Positions 34,740-44,071 of a stretch of 64,000 nucleotides of DNA are shown piece after piece. Every line of letters starts with the position of its first letter. Positions within the stretch are counted from its first letter, which is position 1. Position numbers and translations under genes: made by a program. This stretch comes from Maribacter sp. MJ134 (GTDB taxonomy: Bacteria > Bacteroidota > Bacteroidia > Flavobacteriales > Flavobacteriaceae), in contig NZ_CP034570.1 in NCBI RefSeq assembly GCF_003970695.1, positions 2,976,001-3,040,000 of the forward strand, read 5' to 3'. A model generated the notes under the pieces. That model was not told the DNA's origin. It made no database searches and saw only the letters and a list, made by a program, of their open reading frames with translations.

Positions 34740-35328
34740 GTAAGATGGGGTTTAGTTCCTCATCATTATACATCTTCATTTGTTTATACACTTTCATGTA
34801 TTTATCACCGGATTCGATATCAAAAAGCAACTGGTCTATTGCAGAAGATAGGTCCTGCTTCTGCTCTAGTAATACCTTGAGTTTAGATTCACATTTCTCT
34901 AAATGATCCTTTGAGGCATCCGTTCTGTTTGCCTCTTCTCTCATGTGATATATTTTAAGGGACAAAATGGATAAACGATCTATTGCCCAAGCGGGACTTT
35001 CGGTATTAATGCTAGCCGTTTTCTTTATTTCTACCGTACGGTATTTTTCTAAGAAATAACTATCGATGTATTCCACTAAGTCTGTTCTGTCTTGATTGCT
35101 GGCATCAATTTTCCGCTTTAGCGTAAGTGCCGCAGCCGGGTCTATTTCAGGGTCGCGTATGATATCCTCATAATGCCATTGAACCGTATCTATCCAATTT
35201 TTCCTATACAATAAATGTGAGATACTTCCTTTGTCATAAGGATTAATAAATGGTTGGTATACATCATCCTTGATATGATATTTTTCAATACTTTCCTCGA
35301 ATATTTTAAAGGCGAAATCACTGAACAT
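34726..35328 (-). CDS. DUF4254-family protein
   Basis: A 200-residue soluble helical protein: KNWIDTVQWHYEDIIRDPEI near the N-terminus and SPAWAIDRLSILSLKIYHMR in the middle match the Bacteroidota DUF4254 family, which is often encoded beside GT9 glycosyltransferases. Its biochemical role is not known. The gene precedes and overlaps the GT9 gene by 14 bp. A -7 box TATCTTTG lies just upstream. Confidence 0.85.
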   Translation of the reverse strand: MFSDFAFKIFEESIEKYHIKDDVYQPFINPYDKGSISHLLYRKNWIDTVQWHYEDIIRDPEIDPAAALTLKRKIDASNQDRTDLVEYIDSYFLEKYRTVEIKKTASINTESPAWAIDRLSILSLKIYHMREEANRTDASKDHLEKCESKLKVLLEQKQDLSSAIDQLLFDIESGDKYMKVYKQMKMYNDEELNPILRGQK

Positions 35329-35343
35329 AAGCGCTCTTTTTTA

Positions 35344-35351
35344 CAAAGATA
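35344..35351 (-). promoter_or_regulatory. Bacteroidota -7 box for the DUF4254-GT9 operon
   Basis: On the minus strand TATCTTTG fits TAnnTTTG exactly, 16 bp before the ATG at 35328, with CTTG about 17-18 bp further upstream as a possible -33 element. The implied leader is only about 10 nt. Confidence 0.45.
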
Positions 35352-35357
35352 CTTTAA

Positions 35358-36296
35358 TTATTTTAGGGCAAGCCTAGATATGAAAAGCACCAAAGGAAGA
35401 AAAATACTGATCATTAGCACTGCTTCCAGAATGTTTGATTTCTTGATGGTCTCTATATAGTTCGTTATAAAAATTACTGAAGGGAAAAAGGTAATCATGA
35501 GCGCATAGGAGCTATCCGATACTACCAGAATATTCACTATAAGCCCTAGAATAAATGATAGCGCAATAATTCTTATGACCGTAATCTTTCCCGCTCCTGC
35601 TTTTCCCAATTTTAAAAAAGCCCACAACGCTAAAATGCCGTTTAGTATAATATAGAGTAATAACCTTATGCTAGACCCCCAATTTGGCCAATAGAATCTG
35701 TCATAGGCGATTGTAAAACTATAATGCGAATTGAGAAAAGAGGTTTTGTCGATTAGAATTAAAACGCCCAATAAGATGATGAAATAACAAAATGTAGCCG
35801 CCATAACCACCATCCAATTCCGGATATTCTTAGGGTCATAAATATAGATTGCTGCAAAGACAAGTATGAGGTAAATAATTGCCCAATCGTAAAAAAGACT
35901 GGATATTAGTATCCATAAGGTTGCGTCGAATATTTTAGACTTAATATCCTTCAAGGATTTTATGCTCAACAAGCGCCGAGTGGCCAATAGTAAAAAAAAA
36001 GCACATAAAATAACATTGTTATCGCCAAGGGTCTCAGGAAAGACAATCAACAGTAACGCATAAAACAGTATTGAAAACGTATTGGGACCCGTAATTTTAT
36101 TGCGTTTCACTATAAAATCTATGACGAATACACTAAAAAGCAGTATGCTCAAGACCACTGATTTTAATAGAATTGTATCTCTCGAAAATTCATTTTCTAG
36201 AAGATAAAATTGCACACACCAGTAAACAAGAAATATAAAACCTAAGAGGATTATAAAATTGATAGGTTTTGTTTTTCCAAAAATGCTTGAAATCAT
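35358..36296 (-). CDS. DUF6427-like multi-pass membrane protein
   Basis: A 312-residue membrane protein with about ten hydrophobic segments, starting MISSIFGKTKPINFIILLGF as in the flavobacterial DUF6427 family. These genes are usually found near the DUF4254/GT9 pair, as here, 29 bp upstream. Function is unknown; envelope glycan assembly is a guess from context. Its ATG lies 13 bp from the -7 box of the divergent small gene, so the two promoters overlap. Confidence 0.8.
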   Translation of the reverse strand: MISSIFGKTKPINFIILLGFIFLVYWCVQFYLLENEFSRDTILLKSVVLSILLFSVFVIDFIVKRNKITGPNTFSILFYALLLIVFPETLGDNNVILCAFFLLLATRRLLSIKSLKDIKSKIFDATLWILISSLFYDWAIIYLILVFAAIYIYDPKNIRNWMVVMAATFCYFIILLGVLILIDKTSFLNSHYSFTIAYDRFYWPNWGSSIRLLLYIILNGILALWAFLKLGKAGAGKITVIRIIALSFILGLIVNILVVSDSSYALMITFFPSVIFITNYIETIKKSNILEAVLMISIFLPLVLFISRLALK

Positions 36297-36308
36297 GTAT
36301 GATTTTTA

Positions 36309-36316
36309 TATTTTTG
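36309..36316 (+). promoter_or_regulatory. Bacteroidota promoter for the 73-aa membrane protein
   Basis: TATTTTTG matches TAnnTTTG, and TTG (36287-36289) lies 19 bp upstream as the -33 element. This is the best-spaced consensus promoter found in the window, and it predicts a transcription start near 36323, 14 nt before the ATG. Confidence 0.6.
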
Positions 36317-36336
36317 CATTGTAAATATAGGATAAG

Positions 36337-36558
36337 ATGAAATCATTTTTTGAAGGTATTGAGGATTTATTCGTTAATGTACTTTTTGCTCCCTTTGACT
36401 TTTTAAGATTTGTCGAAAGCTGGACTGTTGCCAATACCGTCAATTGGCTGTTTATGATTATAGGTTCGGTAGCCTTTGTTTATTGGATGATAGAATTAAA
36501 AAAGTACAACGATAATGGCGAAGAAGATAAATCCATTACTTCTCACTCTTACTTGTAA
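36337..36558 (+). CDS. Small membrane protein (DUF6341-like)
   Basis: A 73-residue protein: amphipathic N-terminus MKSFFEGIEDLFVNVLFAPF, one membrane helix VNWLFMIIGSVAFVYWMIEL, and an acidic tail. It resembles the flavobacterial DUF6341 family, whose members share the LFAPFDFLR segment. Its own promoter at 36309 supports expression. Function unknown. Confidence 0.78.
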   Translation: MKSFFEGIEDLFVNVLFAPFDFLRFVESWTVANTVNWLFMIIGSVAFVYWMIELKKYNDNGEEDKSITSHSYL

Positions 36559-36688
36559 AATAGCCAAGAATCTAAACATCTTTTGAGTTTACTCTGTAAT
36601 CGAGATTACTTTAACTCCGATGCTTACTTATAAATAAACGTTGGGTTTCTTTCTATTACTCGTGGGTTTTTCCTGAGATTATTTACAA

Positions 36689-37960
36689 CTAGAGGTCAAA
36701 TCCAATATCTTCTCTAAAATTCATTCCTTCGAACGATAGTTTAGAAACATTTTTGTATGACGTTTTCAGCGCTTCTTTAAAATTGTCCCCATAAGAAGTT
36801 ATAGCTATTACACGGCCTCCATTCGTTACTACCTTTTCACCAATCAGTTTTGTTCCTGCATGAAAGACTAATGAATCTTCTATAGCGTCGATGCCGGATA
36901 TTTCTTTTTCTTTTTCATAGTTTCCTGGATAGCCGCCAGAGACGGTCATAACCGTGGTAGCAGTCCGTTCATCTATTTGAAGGTCTAACTCATTTAAACT
37001 TTGATTGGCCACTGCCTGAAATACGGAAACCAAATCATTTTTGATCCGTGGAATCACGACCTCTGTCTCTGGATCTCCCAATCTCACGTTATATTCGATT
37101 ACCTTGGCTTTTTCACCAACCTTGATAAGACCAATAAAAATAAATCCTTTATAGGGAAGACCATCAATTTTAAGTCCTTCTACTGTAGGTTTGACAATTT
37201 GCTCCTCTATCTGTGTCATTAACACGTTATCTGCAAAAGGGACTGGTGATATGGCTCCCATACCGCCTGTATTAAGGCCGGTGTCACCTTCACCAATACG
37301 CTTATAGTCTTTTGCCGTGGGTAGCAGCTTATAGTTTTCACCATCTGTAAGAACAAAGACGCTGAGTTCAATACCGTCGAGAAACTCCTCTATAACAACG
37401 GTTTTGCTGGCGACGCCAAATTTCTGGTCCAATAGCATAGACTGTAGCTCTATCTTGGCGTCCTCTATGTTATTCAAAATAACTACACCTTTTCCGGCAG
37501 CAAGTCCATCCGCTTTTAACACGTAAGGAGGATGAAGGGTCTCCATAAAGGAATAAGCTTCATCAATCGTAGTAGCCGTAAAACTTTTGTACTGCGCCGT
37601 AGGGATATTGTGGCGCATCATAAATTCCTTGGCAAATTCTTTACTCCCCTCTAAAGTAGCTGCGTGCTTCTGCGGTCCTATCACCGGTATTTTCTTTAAC
37701 TCTTCATTCATCAAAAAGAAATCATGGACGCCATTGACCAAAGGATCCTCTGGACCTACAATCACCATGTTTACACCATTGGAAAGAACAAATTCCTTAA
37801 TAGCTTCAAAATCGTTTACACCAATTGGTATGTTTTTTCCGAGCTTTGAAGTTCCCGCGTTACCAGGGGCAACAAATAACTGTTGTAATATGTTACTTTG
37901 CGAAAGTTTCCAAGCCAATGCGTGCTCCCTGCCTCCGGAACCTAATATTAAAATCTTCAT
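36689..37960 (-). CDS. purD: Phosphoribosylamine-glycine ligase
   Basis: A 423-residue GAR synthetase catalysing the second step of purine synthesis. The N-terminal motif MKILILGSGGREHALAWKL, the ATP-grasp segment ADGLAAGKGVVI and the C-terminal RLGDPETEVVIPRI are all intact. Length is standard. It stands between the DUF6341-like gene and the polysaccharide locus, 47 bp after the UDP-glucuronate decarboxylase gene on the same strand, and may be read by transcription from that locus. Confidence 0.97.
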   Translation of the reverse strand: MKILILGSGGREHALAWKLSQSNILQQLFVAPGNAGTSKLGKNIPIGVNDFEAIKEFVLSNGVNMVIVGPEDPLVNGVHDFFLMNEELKKIPVIGPQKHAATLEGSKEFAKEFMMRHNIPTAQYKSFTATTIDEAYSFMETLHPPYVLKADGLAAGKGVVILNNIEDAKIELQSMLLDQKFGVASKTVVIEEFLDGIELSVFVLTDGENYKLLPTAKDYKRIGEGDTGLNTGGMGAISPVPFADNVLMTQIEEQIVKPTVEGLKIDGLPYKGFIFIGLIKVGEKAKVIEYNVRLGDPETEVVIPRIKNDLVSVFQAVANQSLNELDLQIDERTATTVMTVSGGYPGNYEKEKEISGIDAIEDSLVFHAGTKLIGEKVVTNGGRVIAITSYGDNFKEALKTSYKNVSKLSFEGMNFREDIGFDL

Positions 37961-38007
37961 GTTTCTCTAATTACTATAAATGGTTGTTAGAACTAAAATT
38001 CAGGTGC

Positions 38008-38982
38008 TTAAGAGGTGAAATCCCTATGCTCTTTCCGTTGCAGCTCCTCAGGAGACAACGATTTGAAATAATCATATACGATTTTTAATCCCTCTGAGCG
38101 ACTCACTTTAGGTTCCCATCCGAGTATCTCTTTTGCCCTGGTGATATCCGGTTGCCTTTGCAAGGGATCATCTTTAGGTAAGGGTTTATAAATAATCTTT
38201 TGATCGGTCCCAGTAAGTGCAATTATCTCTTCAGCAAATTCCTTAATGGTTGTTTCATGCGGATTTCCAATATTTACCGGTTCCGCATAATCACTAAATA
38301 ATAAACGGTATATTCCTTCTACTTGATCATCTATATAACAAAAAGACCTGGTTTGAGAACCGTCACCGAAAACGGTCAAATCTTCACCACGTAATGCCTG
38401 CCCCATAAATGCAGGTACCACCCTTCCGTCGTTTAAGCGCATTCTGGTCCCGTAGGTGTTAAAAATGCGTACTATTCTTGTTTCCAAGCCGTGATAACGG
38501 TGATAAGCCATTGTAATGGATTCCATAAAGCGTTTTGCCTCATCATAAACGCCTCTTGGCCCAACGGGACTAACGTTACCGTAATATTCCTCGTTTTGTG
38601 GATGTACCAAAGGGTCGCCATATACCTCAGAAGTAGAAGCCACCAATATGCGCGCATTTTTCTGCTTAGCCAGGCCTAATAGGTTTAATGTTCCCAAAGA
38701 ACCGACTTTTAGGGTCTCTATTGGAATCTTTAGATAATCTATAGGGCTAGCGGGAGAAGCAAAATGTAAGATATAATCCAATTTCCCTTCTAGGTGCACG
38801 AAAGTAGACACGTCATGATGATGAAACTCAAATTGTTCCAATGGAAAAAGGTGTGCAATGTTTTTTAAATCTCCTGTAATTAGATTGTCCATGCCTATGA
38901 CATGAAAACCTTCTTTTATAAAACGATCGCACAAATGAGAACCTAGGAATCCCGCCGCGCCAGTAATTAAAACTTTCTTCAT
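38008..38982 (-). CDS. UDP-glucuronate decarboxylase (UDP-xylose synthase), extended SDR
   Basis: A 324-residue SDR enzyme. The NAD-binding [15 protein letters not shown], the catalytic Y-D-E-A-K in [12 protein letters not shown] and [20 protein letters not shown] follow the UXS family, which converts UDP-glucuronate to UDP-xylose. It belongs to the polysaccharide locus, 6 bp after the initiating phosphotransferase gene. A related UDP-sugar epimerase is possible, but [19 protein letters not shown] favours UXS. Confidence 0.92.
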   Translation of the reverse strand: MKKVLITGAAGFLGSHLCDRFIKEGFHVIGMDNLITGDLKNIAHLFPLEQFEFHHHDVSTFVHLEGKLDYILHFASPASPIDYLKIPIETLKVGSLGTLNLLGLAKQKNARILVASTSEVYGDPLVHPQNEEYYGNVSPVGPRGVYDEAKRFMESITMAYHRYHGLETRIVRIFNTYGTRMRLNDGRVVPAFMGQALRGEDLTVFGDGSQTRSFCYIDDQVEGIYRLLFSDYAEPVNIGNPHETTIKEFAEEIIALTGTDQKIIYKPLPKDDPLQRQPDITRAKEILGWEPKVSRSEGLKIVYDYFKSLSPEELQRKEHRDFTS

Positions 38983-38988
38983 ACTTCT

Positions 38989-40341
38989 TTAATACGCCTT
39001 TTCCTCGCCAGAAATTGCATTTATAACTGTTTGCACAATGATCTTTAAATCCATAAAAAAAGACCAGTTCTCCACGTAAAATATATCGAACTTAATCCTA
39101 TTTTGTATATCACTTTCTTTTTCGATTTCTCCCCTATACCCTCTTACCTGCGCCAAACCGGTGATTCCGGGTTTTACAAAATGTCGTAACATATACTTAT
39201 CGACCCTATTTGCATACTCATCGGTATGTTTTAGCATATGAGGCCTGGGTCCAACAACGGACATATTGCCAAATAAAACGTTGTAAAACTGGGGGAGTTC
39301 ATCAATACTTGTCTTTCGGATAAATTTACCAATTTTAGTTACACGCATGTCATTCTTTCCTGCCTGTTTAGCATCCGCAGCATCGTTCATACCCATAGAA
39401 CGGAATTTGAAACATTGAAACTCTCGATTATCGAATCCCGTTCGCTTTTGAATAAAAAATACAGGGCCTTTTGATTCTAACCTAATCAGCAATGCCAAAA
39501 TTGGCCCTAACCATATGAGCAGGCCAAAGATTACTGCTAAAGAAAACAGAATATCAAAACCTCTCTTAAGTAATGCGTTTAATGAGTTATGGAGGGGGAT
39601 ATCCCTTAAGGAGAGTATTGGAAGATAATCGTAGTATTCAAACTTTAGTTTCTTCGAAAAGATGTTTTTGTTATCTGGCAGGAATTTCAAGGTTTTTAAA
39701 TTATTATCCGCAAAGTTGATGAATGCGGATAATTCATCGTTCTTAAGTTCTGAAACCGAACAGTATATTTCATCGATATTATTGTTCACTATATATCGGA
39801 AACATGCTATCAAATCAAAGTTTTGGTCCCGAGGAGAAAATTGTCTCTTGAACATGTATCCATACTCCTTTCGCTCTTCAAAAACCTCAATAAGCTGGTT
39901 AGCCTTTTTACTTTTTCCTATAACGACAACGTTTCTAGTATTTCCTTTCCATAAACTTCTGTATTGCATAAGAAGTATATAATTCAGGAATTTGAGCGCG
40001 GCAATGAGCAAAAATACTAAAAGAAAATACTTGCCTAACGCCAGCCTACTCATTAAAGGCTGTTTAAAAAAGCCAATATAGGCGTATAGAATCAAGAAGA
40101 AAAATACGAACTGTGTAAACAATTTTCTAAGAATGGCAACTACCTTAGAATATCTGTAAACCTCGTAAAATTCATTCTTGAAAGACAGTATGATCCATGC
40201 AATAGAAATATAGCTATGGAAGAGTACGGGATTCTGAAAATTAATGGGTAGAAAAAGTGTAAATAGATTTATTACCAGCAGATCCAATATATAGGATAAG
40301 GGAGTGATAAAACCGGAATACCTACCTTGTTTGAAAATCAT
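38989..40341 (-). CDS. Polyprenyl-phosphate sugar-1-phosphate transferase (WcaJ-like)
   Basis: A 450-residue enzyme with four to five N-terminal membrane helices, a nucleotide-binding-like middle (RNVVVIGKSKKANQLIEVF) and the C-terminal catalytic domain: KRGFDILFSLAVIFGLLIWL, FKFRSMGMNDAADA, KTSIDELPQFYNVLFGNMSV, VGPRPHM and PGITGLAQVRGYRGE. It loads the first sugar phosphate, probably glucose or a related hexose, onto undecaprenyl phosphate, starting repeat-unit synthesis. Gene order places it near the end of the locus transcript. Confidence 0.93.
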   Translation of the reverse strand: MIFKQGRYSGFITPLSYILDLLVINLFTLFLPINFQNPVLFHSYISIAWIILSFKNEFYEVYRYSKVVAILRKLFTQFVFFFLILYAYIGFFKQPLMSRLALGKYFLLVFLLIAALKFLNYILLMQYRSLWKGNTRNVVVIGKSKKANQLIEVFEERKEYGYMFKRQFSPRDQNFDLIACFRYIVNNNIDEIYCSVSELKNDELSAFINFADNNLKTLKFLPDNKNIFSKKLKFEYYDYLPILSLRDIPLHNSLNALLKRGFDILFSLAVIFGLLIWLGPILALLIRLESKGPVFFIQKRTGFDNREFQCFKFRSMGMNDAADAKQAGKNDMRVTKIGKFIRKTSIDELPQFYNVLFGNMSVVGPRPHMLKHTDEYANRVDKYMLRHFVKPGITGLAQVRGYRGEIEKESDIQNRIKFDIFYVENWSFFMDLKIIVQTVINAISGEEKAY

Positions 40342-40474
40342 TGTTTGGAATATCTAGCTTCGATAAAATTTACCTGCTATTTAAGGTTAACACAATTACT
40401 CAAATACTCTTCATACTTACCGTTTATATACTTCCAATTTAATTCCTTGTTTATTTTAATAATATTATTTTCAA

Positions 40475-41467
40475 TTAAATAATTATAGTCTTTTTTTCTT
40501 TACTTAGACTGGTTAATACATCATTTGAATCATTAAAATATAGCGCATCTTCTCCAAGTATGCCCTTATTGAATAAGTTATCATTTGCAACAATTAGACA
40601 ACTGGAAGCCATTGCTTCTAGAAGTGAAGGGTTTGTGCCTCCAACCGAATGACCGTGAAAATATAGATTTGAATAATATCTTAAATTATTCAAATGGTCT
40701 AAGTTATAAATTCCTCCTAAAAATTCAATATGATTCCAATCCTTGAATTTTTCCTTGAGATATTCCCCAAATTTAGTTTCATGCTTTCCGACTACAAGGA
40801 ACTTATGTCTTAATTGACATTTGGCAACACCATCTAAAATAATTTCTATATTATTCTCTGGCTCTAATCTGGCGATTAACATATTATATGTACCCGCTTG
40901 GACATTATATTCTTCCAGAATTTCACTATTTGGCGCATCAAAAACTTCTGCACCATAAGCTATATACTCTGCTTGTCTATTATACTTTTCTTTTAAGTAC
41001 TTCTTTATGCCAATAGAGTCAGCCACCAGGTAATCACTGGTTCTAACAGCTAATTTTTCCGCTATTTTTAAAAATAGTCTAACCAATTTGGAATATTTCG
41101 TTCTTTTCCACTCTAAGCCGTCCATATTTGTTATAATCACAGGTTCCTTCGGCAAAAGCCAAGCCCATATTGAACTACTGGTATAGCCTAGTTGTAGCAA
41201 TACGTCAAAATCTCTTTTTCTACTATCCAGAATACAATTGAAATCATAAATAAACTGCCCCGCGGTTCCAATTTTATCTTCTGGGTCAAGTTCATGAACA
41301 ATATGTACTCCTTCCCAAATCTTTTCCTGATAAGGATGTGAATGAGAATTATAAACGTATACCTCATGCCCAATCTTTGCCAAATATCTAGACAAATACT
41401 CCGCAAATTGTTCAAAACCTCCATGATTATTTGGAATTCCTCTGGTTCCCAATATCCCTATTTTCAT
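40475..41467 (-). CDS. Glycosyltransferase with DUF1972 domain, C-terminus displaced by a frameshift site
   Basis: 330 residues are read in one frame. The N-terminus ILGTRGIPNNHGGFEQFAEY is the DUF1972 hallmark and the donor site GGTNPSLLEAMASSCLIVAN is GT4-like. The frame ends soon after an A7 tract (minus strand of 40491-40497) in codons GAA AAA AAG. A -1 shift there continues as DYNYLIENNIIKINKELNWK to a stop at 40377, restoring about 37 more residues that resemble the normal family C-terminus (INKELNWKYINGKYEEYL). A programmed shift, a real mutation or a homopolymer error are all possible. It overlaps the upstream polymerase gene by 41 bp. Confidence 0.85.
   Translation of the reverse strand: MKIGILGTRGIPNNHGGFEQFAEYLSRYLAKIGHEVYVYNSHSHPYQEKIWEGVHIVHELDPEDKIGTAGQFIYDFNCILDSRKRDFDVLLQLGYTSSSIWAWLLPKEPVIITNMDGLEWKRTKYSKLVRLFLKIAEKLAVRTSDYLVADSIGIKKYLKEKYNRQAEYIAYGAEVFDAPNSEILEEYNVQAGTYNMLIARLEPENNIEIILDGVAKCQLRHKFLVVGKHETKFGEYLKEKFKDWNHIEFLGGIYNLDHLNNLRYYSNLYFHGHSVGGTNPSLLEAMASSCLIVANDNLFNKGILGEDALYFNDSNDVLTSLSKEKKTIII
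40490..40498 (-). promoter_or_regulatory. Candidate -1 frameshift site in the DUF1972 glycosyltransferase
   Basis: GAAAAAAAG is read as GAA AAA AAG, so the heptamer A-AAA-AAG is in the canonical phase for -1 slippage. The same 9-mer in the same phase occurs at the orfA/orfB junction of the IS3 element at 44941-44949. The zero frame stops five codons later. No strong stem-loop is visible downstream. Confidence 0.5.
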
Positions 41468-42749
41468 TTAATGACTGAATTATAAAAAGTGTGTTGAAAA
41501 AAAGAAAAATTACAATACCCTTATTTCTTGAAAGTAGAGATTCAAATAGAAAAATAAATACAACTAGAAATAAGAACAATAGGGCTAGCTTATTATTGGT
41601 TCTTAATGCAAGAATAACACTATATACTAAATAAACCAAAAAGAAGATAGTCCCCATTAAGCCATAACTAACAAAATATTGGACATACTGATTGTGCAGA
41701 TTGTAACCTTCAAACCAGCCAGGTGCGAGACCGTATATCATATAATAAAAATCTATATGATCTTGTACATCTCCTATACCGTATCCCCATATCCACTTAT
41801 TTTCCTTTATAGTGTGAAACAATCCAATTTTAAACATAATATATCTTAGCTCTAAATCACTAATTTCTTCCTTTTCCTTATTTGTAAAAACCTTTGCATT
41901 TTCAATTTTTTCAGTTGGTTCAAATTTTAAGATATTGAAATGAAGACCTTCTATAAATCTATCTGACACCATTGAAAAACTAAAAAAATTTACCATTAAA
42001 GCAGTTATCGCCAAAAGAGCAAACAATTTTATTTTCTGCTTTCGAATGACGGAGAAAAGCTGAAACACATATATAAGTGTGAAAATTATAATTACAGATT
42101 TTGAAGCACACAAGAACAATACCATATAGAAGTAACTCAACAAAGCAATTACAAACAGCCCTCTCTTTTTTTGTATTATGGTATCATCTATGTGATACTG
42201 TGTGATGTAAAACATGGAAATACTTATGCTTAAAGCAATATAAACTGGATGCAAGTCTAGAATGGAACCAAGTTCATGAAAAAATAGCACCTCATACGTT
42301 TCCCCGTCTATGATTCTAAAAACACCTGCCAAAATCAATATTAGCGTGATTGTAAAATTGGCAATAACAAAAACCTTAAACAATAAGGAATAGTCTGTCT
42401 TTCTATTATAACTTAACAAATACAAAGCTAGTGGTATGATTATAAACAAGATATTCTTTTCAACTTGGACTAAGCCCGCATGTACATCTTTACTAAACAT
42501 TGCACTTAACAAGATCATTAGGAAAAGTAAAGTTGGAAAAATTAAAAAATAAGGGATTCTGGAATTTCGACACGCTCCGAATTTAGACCTAAACCCGTAC
42601 AGCGAAAATATAACTCCTACAATTAATAAAGCATTACCAAAATTTATAGTGAAAGGTATTCCAAAAATCATGGCTGCCAATACTAGCTCGCTTTTATTGT
42701 ATTTTTTAAGGCTGTTATAAATAGTATGTTTTATTTGTCCAAAATACAT
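41427..42749 (-). CDS. O-antigen ligase/polymerase family membrane protein
   Basis: About 440 residues from ATG 42749 (MYFGQIKHTIYN), with 10-12 membrane helices and a large loop near GYGIGDVQDHIDFYYMIYGL, as in O-antigen ligases and Wzy polymerases (WGYGIGD and a histidine in YNLHNQYVQYFVSYGLMG are the family landmarks). A GTG 9 codons upstream is less likely. It would polymerise or ligate the repeat unit made by this locus. It overlaps the preceding glycosyltransferase by 19 bp and the next by 41 bp. Confidence 0.87.
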   Translation of the reverse strand: MYFGQIKHTIYNSLKKYNKSELVLAAMIFGIPFTINFGNALLIVGVIFSLYGFRSKFGACRNSRIPYFLIFPTLLFLMILLSAMFSKDVHAGLVQVEKNILFIIIPLALYLLSYNRKTDYSLLFKVFVIANFTITLILILAGVFRIIDGETYEVLFFHELGSILDLHPVYIALSISISMFYITQYHIDDTIIQKKRGLFVIALLSYFYMVLFLCASKSVIIIFTLIYVFQLFSVIRKQKIKLFALLAITALMVNFFSFSMVSDRFIEGLHFNILKFEPTEKIENAKVFTNKEKEEISDLELRYIMFKIGLFHTIKENKWIWGYGIGDVQDHIDFYYMIYGLAPGWFEGYNLHNQYVQYFVSYGLMGTIFFLVYLVYSVILALRTNNKLALLFLFLVVFIFLFESLLSRNKGIVIFLFFNTLFIIQSLNENRDIGNQRNSK

Positions 42750-43894
42750 AGTAAAGTTTGCGCTTTTGAAAGCCACGAATGTTGTTCTATTGGCAATTCT
42801 ATCTTTTGATTATCTAACGTTTTTAATTGCGCTGAAAAATTTTCTGGAGTGTCCTCTACATAAATATAGTCCTTTAAATCTTCCAAACCGTTGCCATTGG
42901 TACCCACGACTTTTTTTTTGGCTAAAAGATATTCATATGCTTTCATGGAATCTCCACCATGTTGTTTATTTTTTACATTATAGGGCACGATACAGATATC
43001 GAAACTTTTTACATAGTTCGCATACATGTCATATTTTTTATCACCCAAAAAGAAGACATTCTTGCGTTTTATTATTTTTTGATAGACTCTTTTATCCAAA
43101 ATTTGGCCAACGAAAATAAATGAAGAATCTGGATTGTCTGCAGATATATAGTTGATTAATTCGGAATCCATCAAATAGGAAATTTTGCCTCCAAAACCTA
43201 TCCATGGTTTTTTAATAGATAGCAAGTCCTGTGGCAAAATGAATTGACCTTCTGCAAAATCAGTTTTAACTCCATTCTTTAATAAATCTATATTCTTGAC
43301 CTTAAAATTTTGCTTATAAAAATTGATATTCTCGTTAGAATTTGTGGTCCAACTAGCTATTTCTCTTGACATTTCTGCGTAGCCTAATTGCAGGTCCTTC
43401 TTTAAATGTGAGTAACCAGGAAATTTCAAGAAGTTGTCCCACGCATCGAAAACTTTATTGGTCGCAGATAGGGACAGTGCTAATTTATAAGCAAAAATAT
43501 TTTGTGTAAGTAACTTGGCATTATCAAATTGTAGGTAGCTACAAGCATTATAAATAAAATCTTTGTAGCCATCTTCATTATAAGCGTTAATAAACCATTT
43601 AAATCTATGAGCAGCCTGACCTATGACATCCTGAGAATAATAGTCTGCCACAAAAATGTTGGTGTCTACTTGAGTTAAAGTACATTTACCCGCTTTTAAA
43701 ACTATGTTACCCCTAAGTTGCTTTTTAAAGCCCTTATAAACTAGCTCCAATTTTGTAATTGGCCTATTTATGACCAATAGTCTATTAGAAAACTTATGAT
43801 TCGCCAAAGCTCTTATAAAATGTACGTCTCTTGTCCTAAATCCTTCTTTTTCACTTTTTCTCCAATCATGAAAAGGAATCACCATTATGTCCAT
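42731..43894 (-). CDS. Glycosyltransferase, GT4-like
   Basis: A 387-residue protein with a GT-B layout: the donor half contains KPWIGFGGKISYLMDSELIN, NPDSSFIFVGQILDKRVYQ and VKSFDICIVPYNVKNKQHGG, with the acidic GDSMKAYEYLLAKKKVVGTN typical of the GT4 nucleotide-sugar site. The N-terminal acceptor half is not recognisable. It presumably adds one sugar to the repeat unit. It is the first gene downstream of the IS3 insertion, whose presence may affect its transcription. Confidence 0.82.
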   Translation of the reverse strand: MDIMVIPFHDWRKSEKEGFRTRDVHFIRALANHKFSNRLLVINRPITKLELVYKGFKKQLRGNIVLKAGKCTLTQVDTNIFVADYYSQDVIGQAAHRFKWFINAYNEDGYKDFIYNACSYLQFDNAKLLTQNIFAYKLALSLSATNKVFDAWDNFLKFPGYSHLKKDLQLGYAEMSREIASWTTNSNENINFYKQNFKVKNIDLLKNGVKTDFAEGQFILPQDLLSIKKPWIGFGGKISYLMDSELINYISADNPDSSFIFVGQILDKRVYQKIIKRKNVFFLGDKKYDMYANYVKSFDICIVPYNVKNKQHGGDSMKAYEYLLAKKKVVGTNGNGLEDLKDYIYVEDTPENFSAQLKTLDNQKIELPIEQHSWLSKAQTLLCILDK

Positions 43895-43925
43895 TGATAA
43901 TTGTTTAAGTTAGATATATGTTAAA

Positions 43926-43978
43926 TCCCACATCGTAAGCATGTACCGCTTAACACTACATGGAATCACAAGATGGGA
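43926..43978. repeat. Intergenic inverted repeat beside the IS element
   Basis: Nested complementary segments TCCCA (43926-43930) with TGGGA (43974-43978), and CATGTA (43940-43945) with TACATG (43957-43962), flank an 11-nt centre. No T run follows. It lies just upstream of the glycosyltransferase start codon and 70 bp from the IS end. Role unknown. Confidence 0.4.
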
Positions 43979-44071
43979 CTCATACAAATCTATGAGATTT
44001 TTCTGTGCCCCAACCTTTTTTCTGTAAATGTCTATTAAGTGTGGGTGTAAGCTACCCCCAAGTAGAACTGC

